DNA of 64,000 nucleotides from an uncultured Bacilli bacterium (GCA_934096125.1 CAKOLB010000001.1:124001-188000), one strand, 5' to 3'; shown: positions 34,673-43,720, counted from the first letter of the stretch. A program made the numbers and translations. Notes: generated by a model from the sequence alone, not told the origin.

Positions 34673-35617
34673 TTAAGTTTTCAGTAAAACGAGGGAATTT
34701 TTATAAGCATTTTTAATATGCTTATTATTAATAAAACTAAGTTCATCACTTTTATAAAGAAAAGCTTCAATTATTCCAAAGTTAACAAATAACCAGTATA
34801 ACTCATACTCTCTGCCCTTATATTTTTTAAATATATCATCTAAAAGTTTATTATCTAAAGCTCTTTTAACCATTATATCTACCGCATCCGGTTCATCATA
34901 AACCTTTTCCCCAAGCAAATGTACTAAATAATGATATCCAGCATAAACATCAAAATTACTATAAAAATTCAAACCCTTAATATATATCTTTTTTATATTT
35001 GGACGTTCCTCTCCAATCGAATTATAAGTTAAAAATTCACTAAAATTTTGAGCTAAAGCTTCTTCAAGCAAGATAAAACCACGATACAAAAACACTATCC
35101 AAAAACTATTATACTTATGAGTAATCATATCATCAAAATAAGCTACTTCTTCACTATTTACAATATCTAGTAATTTATGACCAACTTCATGAAACAATAC
35201 ACTTCTTCTAATCATTTCTTTCTCTAATCCATTACTCTCATAACTAATCTTTTTCTTTACCCCTATCTCATCATGCTCACTTATTCCATAATAATATACA
35301 TGTCGTGGCAAAACATATAGCCTATGAAGACCCGTTTTATCTTTTAAAGTATCAACTGCTTTATCCAATTTCATTAAACTTAAATTATCTAAAAGTCTTA
35401 AAAGCACTTCTATCTCCGCGATTAAACTTAAAATTGTTTTTTTATTTTCCTTATCAAATGAAGTCATAACAAGTCTTTTCAAATAGTCTAAAACAAAAGG
35501 ATAATTTTTCCATTCACTTAAAAAAGAAAAATTTTTTATATTTTTCTCCACTTTAAAAATTTCAAAATATTCACTAATTAAACTATTAGATCCTTCCCAA
35601 ACCAGTTTTTCATTCAT
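34673..35617 (-). CDS. HExxH metalloprotease-like protein of unknown family
   Basis: The 314-residue protein contains HEVGH (143-147) in RRSVLFHEVGHKLLDI, the zincin zinc-binding helix. About 39 residues later LLEEALAQNFSEF offers a glutamate (E186) as third ligand, the gluzincin arrangement. The rest is mainly helical with tyrosine-rich loops, and there is no signal peptide or membrane segment. It begins 21 bp after xseB with a GTGGGGG ribosome site, so it is probably the last gene of the nusB-xseA-xseB operon. Substrate unknown. The zinc motif is plain, but the family is not one I can name. Confidence 0.65.
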   Translation of the reverse strand: MNEKLVWEGSNSLISEYFEIFKVEKNIKNFSFLSEWKNYPFVLDYLKRLVMTSFDKENKKTILSLIAEIEVLLRLLDNLSLMKLDKAVDTLKDKTGLHRLYVLPRHVYYYGISEHDEIGVKKKISYESNGLEKEMIRRSVLFHEVGHKLLDIVNSEEVAYFDDMITHKYNSFWIVFLYRGFILLEEALAQNFSEFLTYNSIGEERPNIKKIYIKGLNFYSNFDVYAGYHYLVHLLGEKVYDEPDAVDIMVKRALDNKLLDDIFKKYKGREYELYWLFVNFGIIEAFLYKSDELSFINNKHIKNAYKNSLVLLKT

Positions 35618-35638
35618 ATAGCCCCCACTGTAAATATC

Positions 35639-35857
35639 CTACTCAGCTCGAAAATCTTCTTCAGTTGCTTCTTCCGTAAGTATTTTATTTACTCTTTTAG
35701 TTGCATTATTAAGCTTTTCACTCGCATATTTTGCTAGCTCCATTGCTTTACTATATTTATTTATTGCATCATCCAAAGATGCATTCCCACTTTCAAGTTC
35801 TTTTACTATTACTTCTAACTCTTCTAAAGCACTTTCAAAACTTTTATTTTCTTCCAT
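35639..35857 (-). CDS. xseB: Exodeoxyribonuclease VII small subunit
   Basis: The 72-residue protein matches XseB: FESALEELEVIVKELESGNA followed by SLDDAINKYSKAMELAKYAS and a short acidic tail. Several copies coat the XseA coiled coil in the exonuclease VII complex. It follows xseA by 2 bp. Confidence 0.95.
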   Translation of the reverse strand: MEENKSFESALEELEVIVKELESGNASLDDAINKYSKAMELAKYASEKLNNATKRVNKILTEEATEEDFRAE

Positions 35858-35859
35858 TT

Positions 35860-37128
35860 TTACTTCTCCTTTACTTCTGCTTTAATATTTCCTTTATATA
35901 ATTTAATATCTATTATATCTCCAACATTTACATCACTATTACTTTTAATTACTTTTTCATTTTTGCTTGCAAGTGAATAACCTTTTTCAAGTATTCCCAA
36001 AGGATTTAAATGTTTAAGAGTATTAATAATTAAACTTAAAGAATGTTTTGGTTTATCGATAAGACTATTTGGATTTTGCAAAACATATGATAGTTTAATG
36101 TTATCAAGTTTAGATTTCTTTTTACTTAAACAGTCATTTATACTTTTATTTAAATTATCTATTAGGTTATCAAGTTTTTGCTCTTTTATTTCATATAAAG
36201 CCATTGGATTTTTTAACACAAAACTATTTTTTAAACTTCTCCATTTAATAAACTTTGTATTAATAGTATTTTTAATATTTTTATTAAGCCTTATTTTATA
36301 GTTATTTAAAAGATTGTTTAAATCAACAACTGTTGGAACTGCCATTTCGGCCGCTCCTGTTGGTGTTGGCGCGCGAAGGTCAGCAACAAAATCAGCAATG
36401 GTCCAATCTATTTCATGACCAACCGCACTTATAATCGGTGTTTTTGCCTCGTATATTGCATAAGCTACCACTTCTTCATTAAAAGCCCACAAGTCTTCAA
36501 TCGAACCTCCACCTCGGCCAACAATAATTGTATCAACGCCATAATTATCAGCTCTTCTAATCTGCCTTACAATATCATCTGCAGCATCACGTCCTTGTAC
36601 AAGACACGGAAACAATATTGTTTTACAAAGGGGATATCTTCTATTAATCGTACTCATAATATCTCTAATCGCCGCCCCTGTAGATGCTGTCACAACCCCA
36701 ATTGTCTCTGGATACTTTGGAATAGCTTTTTTATGTTCCGAAGAAAACAACCCTTCTTTTTCTAATCTTTTCTTTAGTTTTTCATATTCAAGCATTAAAG
36801 CACCAAGGCCATCAAGCTCCATTTTTTCCACATACACTTGATAACTTCCTTGCGCCGGATAAGCACTAATTCTTCCTTCGATTAAGACATTCATCCCATC
36901 TTCAGGTACAAAAGAGACACTTTTAGCATTACTTGCAAACATAATCGCACTAATTCTCGAAGTATCATCCTTCAAAGAAAAATAAAAGTGACCCCTCGTA
37001 TGATTTTTAAAATTACTTATCTCTCCTTTTAAATATATTTTATTTAAAAACGTATCTTGGTCTAAAAGTAACTTTATATAGTTATTTAACTCACTAATGT
37101 TTAGGTAATTATTTTCCATCTTTATCAC
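35860..37128 (-). CDS. xseA: Exodeoxyribonuclease VII large subunit
   Basis: XseA degrades single-stranded DNA in both directions. The 422-residue protein has the N-terminal OB fold (IYLKGEISNFKNHTRGHFYF), the catalytic domain with VVTASTGAAIRDI, IIVGRGGGSIEDLWAFN and VGHEIDWTIADFVADLRAPTP, the long coiled coil, and the closing LEKGYSLAS motif. Translation starts at the GTG overlapping the nusB stop or at the ATG three codons later (37119). Confidence 0.96.
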   Translation of the reverse strand: MIKMENNYLNISELNNYIKLLLDQDTFLNKIYLKGEISNFKNHTRGHFYFSLKDDTSRISAIMFASNAKSVSFVPEDGMNVLIEGRISAYPAQGSYQVYVEKMELDGLGALMLEYEKLKKRLEKEGLFSSEHKKAIPKYPETIGVVTASTGAAIRDIMSTINRRYPLCKTILFPCLVQGRDAADDIVRQIRRADNYGVDTIIVGRGGGSIEDLWAFNEEVVAYAIYEAKTPIISAVGHEIDWTIADFVADLRAPTPTGAAEMAVPTVVDLNNLLNNYKIRLNKNIKNTINTKFIKWRSLKNSFVLKNPMALYEIKEQKLDNLIDNLNKSINDCLSKKKSKLDNIKLSYVLQNPNSLIDKPKHSLSLIINTLKHLNPLGILEKGYSLASKNEKVIKSNSDVNVGDIIDIKLYKGNIKAEVKEK

Positions 37129-37520
37129 GCCTTACTATATTTATCTAAAACAGCATTAATAATCTTCCTAACTGCATCATCAGAGTATTTCTTTGCCATT
37201 TCCATCGCCTCATCAATTACCACAGCAAATGGAGTACTAGTATATCTTATTTCATAAAGAGCCATTCTCAAAATTGCTGCCCCCGTCTTATCAAGTCTAT
37301 CAATAGTCCAGTTTTCAATATAATTATTAGCAATCTTATCAAGTTCCTCTTTATTTTCTATAACACCTTTAACAGTATTTTCTATAAACTCATCATTTTT
37401 ATTTGTATTAGCAAGTATTAATTCATCTACACTTTTTAAAATTCCTCTTTCTTCATATATATCAATTTGATATAAAATTCTCATAATAATTTCTCGTTTT
37501 TCGCGCCTAGATATCCCCAT
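37125..37520 (-). CDS. nusB: Transcription antitermination factor NusB
   Basis: NusB binds the boxA of rRNA transcripts with NusE. The 131-residue protein starts SRREKREIIMRILYQIDIYE and has WTIDRLDKTGAAILRMALYEIRY with FAVVIDEAMEMAKKYSDD, the canonical C-terminal half. It overlaps xseA by 4 bp. The order nusB-xseA-xseB is conserved in Firmicutes. Confidence 0.96.
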   Translation of the reverse strand: MGISRREKREIIMRILYQIDIYEERGILKSVDELILANTNKNDEFIENTVKGVIENKEELDKIANNYIENWTIDRLDKTGAAILRMALYEIRYTSTPFAVVIDEAMEMAKKYSDDAVRKIINAVLDKYSKA

Positions 37521-37551
37521 TTAAAGCCACTCTCCTTGCCACTTCATTATA

Positions 37552-38061
37552 TCATTTAATAAGACTAGCTTCAACAGTTAATTGATAGCCTTTAAGGACT
37601 TGGTCACATGTAGTTAAATAAAGCATTCCCTCAAGATTACTAATATTTAATTTCCCATTTTTAACACTTCTTTTAATACTAGTAACTTCATAGGTATATG
37701 TTTTATTCTGCATATTTACTTTTATTATATCTTTTTTCTCTAAATATCTAATATCATTAAAGTAAGCAAGCGGGCCAGTACCAGAATGAGCGGCAAAAAG
37801 AAAAGTATCTTTAATGCCTGTATTTATATAAAAAATATTTTGATTAACGTTATTCTTTTTACTTGTCTCTTCATAAAAGGGTAAATCCATTTTTATTTTT
37901 TCAATCACTAAAGACCCGACTTTTTCATCTATCTTTCTTACCAAGTATTTCCCTACTACTTTCTTAGCATAACTATTATAAAGTACTTCTTTTTCTTCCC
38001 CATAACCTTGATAAATAATTACTCCCATAATTACTAAAAGTATTAAAGTAAACCGTTTCAT
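37552..38061 (-). CDS. Sortase-fold transpeptidase lacking the usual catalytic arginine
   Basis: The 169-residue protein has an N-terminal anchor (FTLILLVIMGVIIYQ), then sortase-type strands. The catalytic histidine is H92 in FLFAAHSGTGPLAYF, and the cysteine is C152 in LYLTTCDQ. FNDIRYLEKKDIIKVNM and YTYEVTSI are typical sortase segments. Normal sortases have an Arg about 6-10 residues after the Cys, whereas here the aligned stretch is LKGYQLTVEA, with Tyr or Gln instead. The start has GGGGGAG upstream. It overlaps the upstream secreted-protein gene by 86 bp, an unusually long overlap. Confidence 0.8.
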   Translation of the reverse strand: MKRFTLILLVIMGVIIYQGYGEEKEVLYNSYAKKVVGKYLVRKIDEKVGSLVIEKIKMDLPFYEETSKKNNVNQNIFYINTGIKDTFLFAAHSGTGPLAYFNDIRYLEKKDIIKVNMQNKTYTYEVTSIKRSVKNGKLNISNLEGMLYLTTCDQVLKGYQLTVEASLIK

Positions 38062-39244
38062 TAACTCCCCCTACAAAAGTATCTGGTATATCCACAATAT
38101 CTTCTTCTATTTTTGCATCAATTACTTCTTTTTCCGTCACGCTTTCATTGGCTTTTACTTCTGCGCCGCTACTATTTTGCTCATTTTCAATTTGAAACAC
38201 TATTTTTCTATCACTATCTACAAGCACCTCTTTTTCTTCTTTTGTTAAATTATTAATAATTCTATATTCTCCGGATGAAAGTTTCAAAACACATTGAACG
38301 TCCTTACATTCATCTACTAAATAATTATCTTTATATATACTTATATCACTTAAAACTTTTTTGTTCATATTTACAGTTTCAATAGTAACACTATATCTTT
38401 TCACATTTTTACCTACATCCACTACTTCATCTTGATAATTATTCATAAATACTTTTATATCACTAACTGCTTTTGTCTTTTCTTTTAAAATAATATTTTC
38501 TCCCCCATATATATAAGTATTATTGTCTTTATTTATCTTTATCTCATCAAGTTTTTTTTCATCAAAGTCATATACTAAAAACTCATAAGTATCATTATCT
38601 AGCATATTAAATTTAAGAGTTTTCCCTAAAACATTAACCCGTATCGTAAAGGGCCGGTAAGTTTCATGCAAAGCATAAATATAAGGACCAAACTCATGCA
38701 CATAATTATCAAAAGTTATCACCTTACTTCCTTTTTCTTTGAAGCTTACTAAACCTAATTTTTTTCCTTTATTATAGTGGTCATGTTCCATATAATGATA
38801 TAAACTTAAATCTTTACTACTTTCAAGCACTAGATCATCATAAATTTTCACATCAAACTCTTTATTATTTAAATCAATATTCTTATCCCACTTCTTTAGT
38901 TTCTCTTCTATTTTATTCTCAATACTACTAGAATTAAATAACTCTTTATCTAAAGCAATTGCAAACGTATAATCTGGATAAGCACAATCTAAAATCATTT
39001 TTTGAATTGTTATTTGCTCTTTATAATCACTAGTTAAAGTGCCAAGATACGCAAGATTATTAAGGCGCATTCCATTAGATAGATTAGCATCATCATCAAG
39101 CTTAAGTAAATACATCGAAAGTCCGGCTTCCTCATGGACATCAAAGCCAAAACTTTTACTACCATTAACAATTATTTCTCCTGCAGCCAAAGCTTTAGCA
39201 TTAAAACCAAAAAGTACTACCATTAATAATATAAATTTTTTCAT
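37976..39244 (-). CDS. Secreted protein with a prealbumin-like repeat and IPDTF motif, probable sortase substrate
   Basis: The 422-residue protein starts with a signal peptide (MKKFILLMVVLFGFNAKALA). Most of it is beta-rich. The segment RYSVTIETVNMNKKVLSDIS to GEYRIINN looks like a SpaA/Cna-B-type pilin domain. After a Glu-rich linker comes VDIPDTFVGG, which resembles a sortase sorting motif, but a hydrophobic anchor does not follow in this frame. Instead the frame runs for 28 codons across the start of the sortase gene. Adding one G to the G5 tract at 38067-38071 would create a TAA overlapping the sortase ATG. Removing one G would join the protein to the sortase frame. A frameshift is therefore likely somewhere here. 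Confidence 0.65.
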   Translation of the reverse strand: MKKFILLMVVLFGFNAKALAAGEIIVNGSKSFGFDVHEEAGLSMYLLKLDDDANLSNGMRLNNLAYLGTLTSDYKEQITIQKMILDCAYPDYTFAIALDKELFNSSSIENKIEEKLKKWDKNIDLNNKEFDVKIYDDLVLESSKDLSLYHYMEHDHYNKGKKLGLVSFKEKGSKVITFDNYVHEFGPYIYALHETYRPFTIRVNVLGKTLKFNMLDNDTYEFLVYDFDEKKLDEIKINKDNNTYIYGGENIILKEKTKAVSDIKVFMNNYQDEVVDVGKNVKRYSVTIETVNMNKKVLSDISIYKDNYLVDECKDVQCVLKLSSGEYRIINNLTKEEKEVLVDSDRKIVFQIENEQNSSGAEVKANESVTEKEVIDAKIEEDIVDIPDTFVGGVNETVYFNTFSNYGSNYLSRLWGRKRSTL

Positions 39245-39310
39245 AATCTTTCCCCCTACCTCTAGGCTACCACTGTAAAATGCTTGTAGACTAGCAAAAT
39301 TTTTGACATA

Positions 39311-39334
39311 AAAAAAAGAGTCTTGTCACTCTTT
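39311..39334 (-). terminator. Terminator after the small basic peptide gene
   Basis: On the minus strand AAAGAGT and ACTCTTT form a 7-bp stem around 6 nt, followed by T-rich sequence. It ends the unit that includes the two FAD protein genes. Confidence 0.75.
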
Positions 39335-39338
39335 GTCA

Positions 39339-39449
39339 TTATTTAGCACTTTTCTTAACATTCTTGTTTATAAATTTTACTTTTACGCCTTTAACTCTAC
39401 CAAATTTATATTTTACACCCTCAGGTAAATTTTTCTTAATTTTCTTCAC
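39339..39449 (-). CDS. Very small basic protein, 36 residues
   Basis: A GTG at 39449, with GAGGTGG about eight bases upstream, opens a 36-codon frame that ends just before a terminator. The product is strongly basic (about 15 Lys or Arg), with VKKIKKNLPEGVKYKFGR at the start and KFINKNVKKSAK at the end. It lies 26 bp after the FAD-dehydrogenase stop, in the same transcription unit. The good ribosome site, codon pattern and terminator support a real gene that length filters would miss. Function unknown. Confidence 0.55.
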   Translation of the reverse strand: MKKIKKNLPEGVKYKFGRVKGVKVKFINKNVKKSAK

Positions 39450-39475
39450 TTGCTTCCACCTCACTTCGCTACATA

Positions 39476-41038
39476 TTATAACACACTTTTATATTTCTTG
39501 TATATAACTTCAAACACTTTAATACCATCAATTGCACTAGTTGTAATGCCTCCAGCATAACCAGAACCCTCACCAATTGGATAAAGTCCTTTTATATTAC
39601 TTTCCATATTTTCATCCCGAAGTATTCTAATTGGACTAGAAGACCTAGTCTCTGGAGCAACAAGTATGGCATCACTTTCATTAAAGCCTTTTATTTTTTC
39701 ACCAAAATAATCTATGCCTTCTATCAAGGCATCATTAACCATCTTTGGAAAAATATCATGAATATTTGCCGGTGCCACTTTACCTAAAATGCCAGCAACA
39801 TCAAAATTATCACTTACCCTTTTATTTTTATAATCTCCAAATTTTTGCAAGACCATTTTCCCTGAAGTTAACTTATAAGCTTTTTGTTCTATACTTTCTT
39901 GAAAATTCACCCCAGCCCATAAACCATCACCATAAATCTTTTTATCTACAGTAGCAATAATAGCGCTATTTGCAAAGCCAGAACTTCTATCGTAATTACT
40001 CATCCCATTAGTGCACACACCATTTTCTGTACTCCGAGCATTAACAACATAACCACCTGGACACATACAAAAACTATAAACACCAAGGCCATTTTTACAT
40101 TTATATGTTAGTTTATATGATGCTGGTGGCAAAAAAGAATATTTTTCCGGATACTGATTTTCATCAATTAATTTTTGGGGATGAATTATGCGAACACCTA
40201 CGGCAAAAGGTTTACTTTCAAGGCTTACCTCACAACTAGAAAGCATCTTAAAGGTATCTCGAGCTGAATGTCCAATTGCCAAAACAACCACATCACTTAA
40301 AAATTCTTCACCAGAGGCTACTATCCCCTTAACAACTCCATTATCTACTAAAAGATTAGTTACCAAAGAGTTAAAATGAAACTCACCACCCAAACAAATT
40401 ATCTCATTTCGCATATTCACAATAACTTTTCGTAAAAGATCTGTTCCAATATGAGGCTTACTATCATACATAATTTCCTCAGGTGCTCCAAATCGTACAA
40501 ATATTTCTAATACTTTTTTCTTTCGAAAAGATTTATCTTTAACTAAAGTATTAAGCTTTCCATCACTAAATGTTCCAGCGCCACCTTCTCCAAACTGAAC
40601 ATTAGAATTTGCCAAAAATTTATTATCCCTAAACAAAGCATCAACATCTTTTATCCTATCTTCAACGCGTTTCCCCCGCTCAAAGATAACTGGTTTATAT
40701 CCATACTTAGCAAGCATATAAGCACAAAAAAGTCCTGCAGGACCAGCCCCAACAATTATCGGGCGCCTAGTTTCTTCGGCACCTTGCAAGTATGGCACTT
40801 CATACTCTTCTTTTAAAGCTAAAGTTACATCTTTTTTTATATATTTACTTTCATTATCTATCTCTACATCCAAGTCAAAAACATAACTAAACTTATGCTT
40901 ATCTCGAGCATCAATACTTCTTTTTCTAATTAAAACATTTTTTATTTCATTTTTATCTACTCCAAGTTTTTTAGCGGCCACTAAATATAAATTGGCATGA
41001 GAAGAAACTGGAGTTTTAACATTTTTAAGTCTAATCAT
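39476..41038 (-). CDS. Uncharacterised FAD-dependent dehydrogenase (COG2509 type)
   Basis: The 520-residue protein has an N-terminal domain of about 90 residues with basic and acidic strands (LIRKRSIDARDKHKFSYVFD). The Rossmann FAD-binding motif PIIVGAGPAGLFCAYMLA follows, then FGEGGAGTFSDGKLNT, PHIGTDLLRKVI, VLAIGHSARDTF and a C-terminal YPIGEGSGYAGGITTSAIDG. These are constant in the COG2509 family, found throughout Firmicutes and of unknown substrate. It overlaps the next FAD gene by 4 bp (ATGA). Confidence 0.88.
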   Translation of the reverse strand: MIRLKNVKTPVSSHANLYLVAAKKLGVDKNEIKNVLIRKRSIDARDKHKFSYVFDLDVEIDNESKYIKKDVTLALKEEYEVPYLQGAEETRRPIIVGAGPAGLFCAYMLAKYGYKPVIFERGKRVEDRIKDVDALFRDNKFLANSNVQFGEGGAGTFSDGKLNTLVKDKSFRKKKVLEIFVRFGAPEEIMYDSKPHIGTDLLRKVIVNMRNEIICLGGEFHFNSLVTNLLVDNGVVKGIVASGEEFLSDVVVLAIGHSARDTFKMLSSCEVSLESKPFAVGVRIIHPQKLIDENQYPEKYSFLPPASYKLTYKCKNGLGVYSFCMCPGGYVVNARSTENGVCTNGMSNYDRSSGFANSAIIATVDKKIYGDGLWAGVNFQESIEQKAYKLTSGKMVLQKFGDYKNKRVSDNFDVAGILGKVAPANIHDIFPKMVNDALIEGIDYFGEKIKGFNESDAILVAPETRSSSPIRILRDENMESNIKGLYPIGEGSGYAGGITTSAIDGIKVFEVIYKKYKSVL

Positions 41039-42225
41039 TTAAGCTCACCTGCCTTCATGCCCGTTATAAATGCTATTGCTAAGTTATAACCTCCACAATC
41101 TCCATCTAAATCAAGTATCTCTCCAGCTAAATATAGTCCCGGATATTTCTTAAGCTGCATATTTTCCTCATTAATTTCTTCAAGCATTACCCCACCTTTA
41201 CAAACTTGGGCGCTATCAAAATCAAGTGTATTCTCAATATCAATTTGAAACTCAGTAAGCATAGTAGCTAATTTCCTTTGCTTTTGCACACCAATATCAT
41301 CCCAAGTTGCTTCCGAAGATATTTTCAAAGCCTTAAGTAGCACGCTACTTAACTTATAATCCATAAATCCATCTAAAAGTAAAGATATACTTCGCCCTGG
41401 CAAATCCTTATTTCTCTTTTCTAGAAATTCAAATGCATCACTGCCTAGCCAAGACATAAAATTTATAACAATCGCTTCTTTATTTCCTTTCATAAGCCCT
41501 AGCTTAATATCACCACTTAAATTAAAGACACAAATTCCAGATAAACCATACTTAGTAAACTGAATTTCCCCTTCTTCTTTTTTTACTATAGCATCATTTT
41601 CTTTTAAATATATACATACGTTTGCTCTTAATCCTGCCCAATATTTTTCTAAACCTGAATTAGTAACAACTGGCACCAAGGACTCACTTAAAACCGTCAT
41701 TTGGACCCCTAACCTTTTTAAAAGTTCATATCCATCTCCTGTACTTCCCGTCTTAGGATAAGCCCTTGACCCCGTTGTTACAATTACCTTATCAAAATAT
41801 TTATCATTTACCAAAAAGCCTTTATCTAAAACCTTTAAATCCGAAACACCATAATCACAAATAAGCTTTCCCCCATTTTGCAAATATGCATTTAAAAGCA
41901 CAGACAATACGCTACTAGATTTCTCACTAAAAGGATATATTCCTCCCTTTTTTGTAGTCATAACAAGACCTAACTTTTCTAAAAACTCTATATACTTTAG
42001 TCTATTTTCTTCCCTTACAAATAAATCTTTACGCCCACTTTCGGAGTGAATTTTATTTAAATCTAAATAAAGAGGTGCTAAATTACACTTTCCATTCCCA
42101 GTTAACAGTAATTTCTTGCCACATTTACTATTTTTCTCAAAAATAGTTACATCATTTTTTCCAGAAGCGGCCACTATACCTGCCACTAACCCAGCAGCAC
42201 CACCACCAATAATTGCTACTTTCAT
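41035..42225 (-). CDS. HI0933/BaiN-type NAD(P)/FAD-dependent oxidoreductase
   Basis: The 396-residue flavoprotein starts MKVAIIGGGAAGLVAGIVAA (FAD Rossmann motif) and has KNSKCGKKLLLTGNGKCNLA, GSTGDGYELLKRLG, QFTKYGLSGICVFNLS and the closing GEILDLDGDCGGYNLAIAF. The family (COG2081) contains BaiN, which reduces bile-acid intermediates in one clostridial species, but most members have no assigned substrate. It is coupled by overlap to a second FAD gene, and the two may act on related compounds. Confidence 0.9.
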   Translation of the reverse strand: MKVAIIGGGAAGLVAGIVAASGKNDVTIFEKNSKCGKKLLLTGNGKCNLAPLYLDLNKIHSESGRKDLFVREENRLKYIEFLEKLGLVMTTKKGGIYPFSEKSSSVLSVLLNAYLQNGGKLICDYGVSDLKVLDKGFLVNDKYFDKVIVTTGSRAYPKTGSTGDGYELLKRLGVQMTVLSESLVPVVTNSGLEKYWAGLRANVCIYLKENDAIVKKEEGEIQFTKYGLSGICVFNLSGDIKLGLMKGNKEAIVINFMSWLGSDAFEFLEKRNKDLPGRSISLLLDGFMDYKLSSVLLKALKISSEATWDDIGVQKQRKLATMLTEFQIDIENTLDFDSAQVCKGGVMLEEINEENMQLKKYPGLYLAGEILDLDGDCGGYNLAIAFITGMKAGELK

Positions 42226-42240
42226 AAATTTCTCCCTTCG

Positions 42241-42269
42241 AAAAAATACTCTAAAACCCCTAGAGTATT
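42241..42269 (-). terminator. Terminator of pyk
   Basis: Perfect 8-bp arms (42245-42252 and 42262-42269) enclose a 9-nt loop. On the minus strand the stem is followed by TTTT. The stem overlaps the pyk stop codon. Confidence 0.8.
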
Positions 42270-43662
42270 ATTTTATTTCTTCAATTTTCATAAAATCAGT
42301 AAGTCTTACTGAAGGCATTCCTCCGGTAACAATAATTTTATCACCAACTTGTAAATCAAAATATTTAACCGCTGCATCTCGAACCGTTTTAACAAGCTCA
42401 TCAGTATCATCCATTAAAGGTACAATAGTTGTATATACCCCATAATTAAGAGCTAAGCTTCGAGCTACTTTAGCAGTAGTGCAGCAAGATAAAATTGGTG
42501 AATTAGGCCTAAAATTACTAATCATTCTTGTTGAAAAACCACTTAATCCTTCAGAAACTATTGCTTTAACATCAACATATTTAGTTAAATCAACTGCTGC
42601 TTTAGCAATACACTCAGTTCTCCCAATTTTTCCGTTAAAACCAAAATGTTTTGCCGAATACTCCTCTGCATCACGAGCAATACTTGCCATATACTTAACA
42701 GTTTCTAAAGGATATAACCCAACAGTTGTTTCTCCACTTAGCATAACTGCATCAGTTCCATCAAGTACCGCATTTGCAACATCGGTAACTTCAGCTCTTG
42801 TTGGTCTAGAATTTTTCTTCATACTTTCTAGCATTTCCGTTGCTACTATAACAAACTTTCCATGTTCTCTTGCTTTTTGAATAATTTGTTTTTGATAAAC
42901 AGGCAAAAGAGAAATAGAAACTTCTTCACCAAGGTCACCTCTTGCAACCATAACACCATCACTAACTTCCAAAATTTCTTCTAGATTATCAATCCCAGTT
43001 CTACTTTCAATCTTTGATATTATCTTAATATTACCATCATTTTCTTCTATTATTTTTTTTGCATCCATCACATCTTGTGCAGATGATACAAAAGACAAAG
43101 CCAAAAAGTCACCATCATTTTGACAAGCATAAATAATATCTTCTTTATCTACTTCACTAATAAAAGGAATATTCAAATTAACCCCTGGCACAAATAAACT
43201 CTTACGGCTTCCTAAAATACCACCATTAACAATCTCACAAAGCACATAATCATCATGCTTTTCTATAACCTTTATTTTCATAAGGCCATTTTCAAGTTGG
43301 ATAATTGAACCAATGTTTAAAGCATCAATAGCCTCTGGATGATTAACACTAAATCTTTCTTCATCTCCAAGACACTTTTCTTTTACTATCTTTATCAATC
43401 GGCCAGGAACTAAACTTATTCCTCCATCTTTAACTTCACCATTTCGAAACTCCGGACCCTTAGTATCAAAAAGTAGTCCAATATTATGTCCATACTTTTC
43501 ATTAACGGTCTTAACAAGTTCAATTACTGTTTGTCTTTCTTCAAGTGTAGCATGTGAAAAATTAACTCTAGCCACATTCATCCCACTATCAACCATTTGT
43601 TTAAATACATTAATATCACTACTAGCAGGTCCAATACTACATATAATCTTTGTCTTTTTCAT
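42268..43662 (-). CDS. pyk: Pyruvate kinase
   Basis: Pyruvate kinase makes pyruvate and ATP from phosphoenolpyruvate. The start at 43662 follows AAAGGGGAAAA and gives MKKTKIICSIGPASS. The longer frame to 43701 crosses the promoter. The 464-residue protein has the active-site region KIISKIESRTGIDNL, VARGDLGEEVSI (one Gly-Val change from the usual GVE), ATEMLESM and DGTDAVMLSGETTVG. The C-terminal allosteric domain ends normally without the extra PEP-utiliser domain of bacilli. Own promoter at 43692-43720. Confidence 0.95.
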   Translation of the reverse strand: MKKTKIICSIGPASSDINVFKQMVDSGMNVARVNFSHATLEERQTVIELVKTVNEKYGHNIGLLFDTKGPEFRNGEVKDGGISLVPGRLIKIVKEKCLGDEERFSVNHPEAIDALNIGSIIQLENGLMKIKVIEKHDDYVLCEIVNGGILGSRKSLFVPGVNLNIPFISEVDKEDIIYACQNDGDFLALSFVSSAQDVMDAKKIIEENDGNIKIISKIESRTGIDNLEEILEVSDGVMVARGDLGEEVSISLLPVYQKQIIQKAREHGKFVIVATEMLESMKKNSRPTRAEVTDVANAVLDGTDAVMLSGETTVGLYPLETVKYMASIARDAEEYSAKHFGFNGKIGRTECIAKAAVDLTKYVDVKAIVSEGLSGFSTRMISNFRPNSPILSCCTTAKVARSLALNYGVYTTIVPLMDDTDELVKTVRDAAVKYFDLQVGDKIIVTGGMPSVRLTDFMKIEEIK

Positions 43663-43691
43663 AAATATTTTCCCCTTTACTCGGAAACAAT

Positions 43692-43720
43692 ATTCTATCA
43701 CGAATTTAAATCACTTGCAA
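43692..43720 (-). promoter_or_regulatory. Promoter of pyk
   Basis: On the minus strand TTGCAA (43715-43720), 17 bp, TAGAAT (43692-43697), about 30 bp before the start codon. The 210 bp further upstream to the addA stop hold no convincing gene. Confidence 0.7.
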
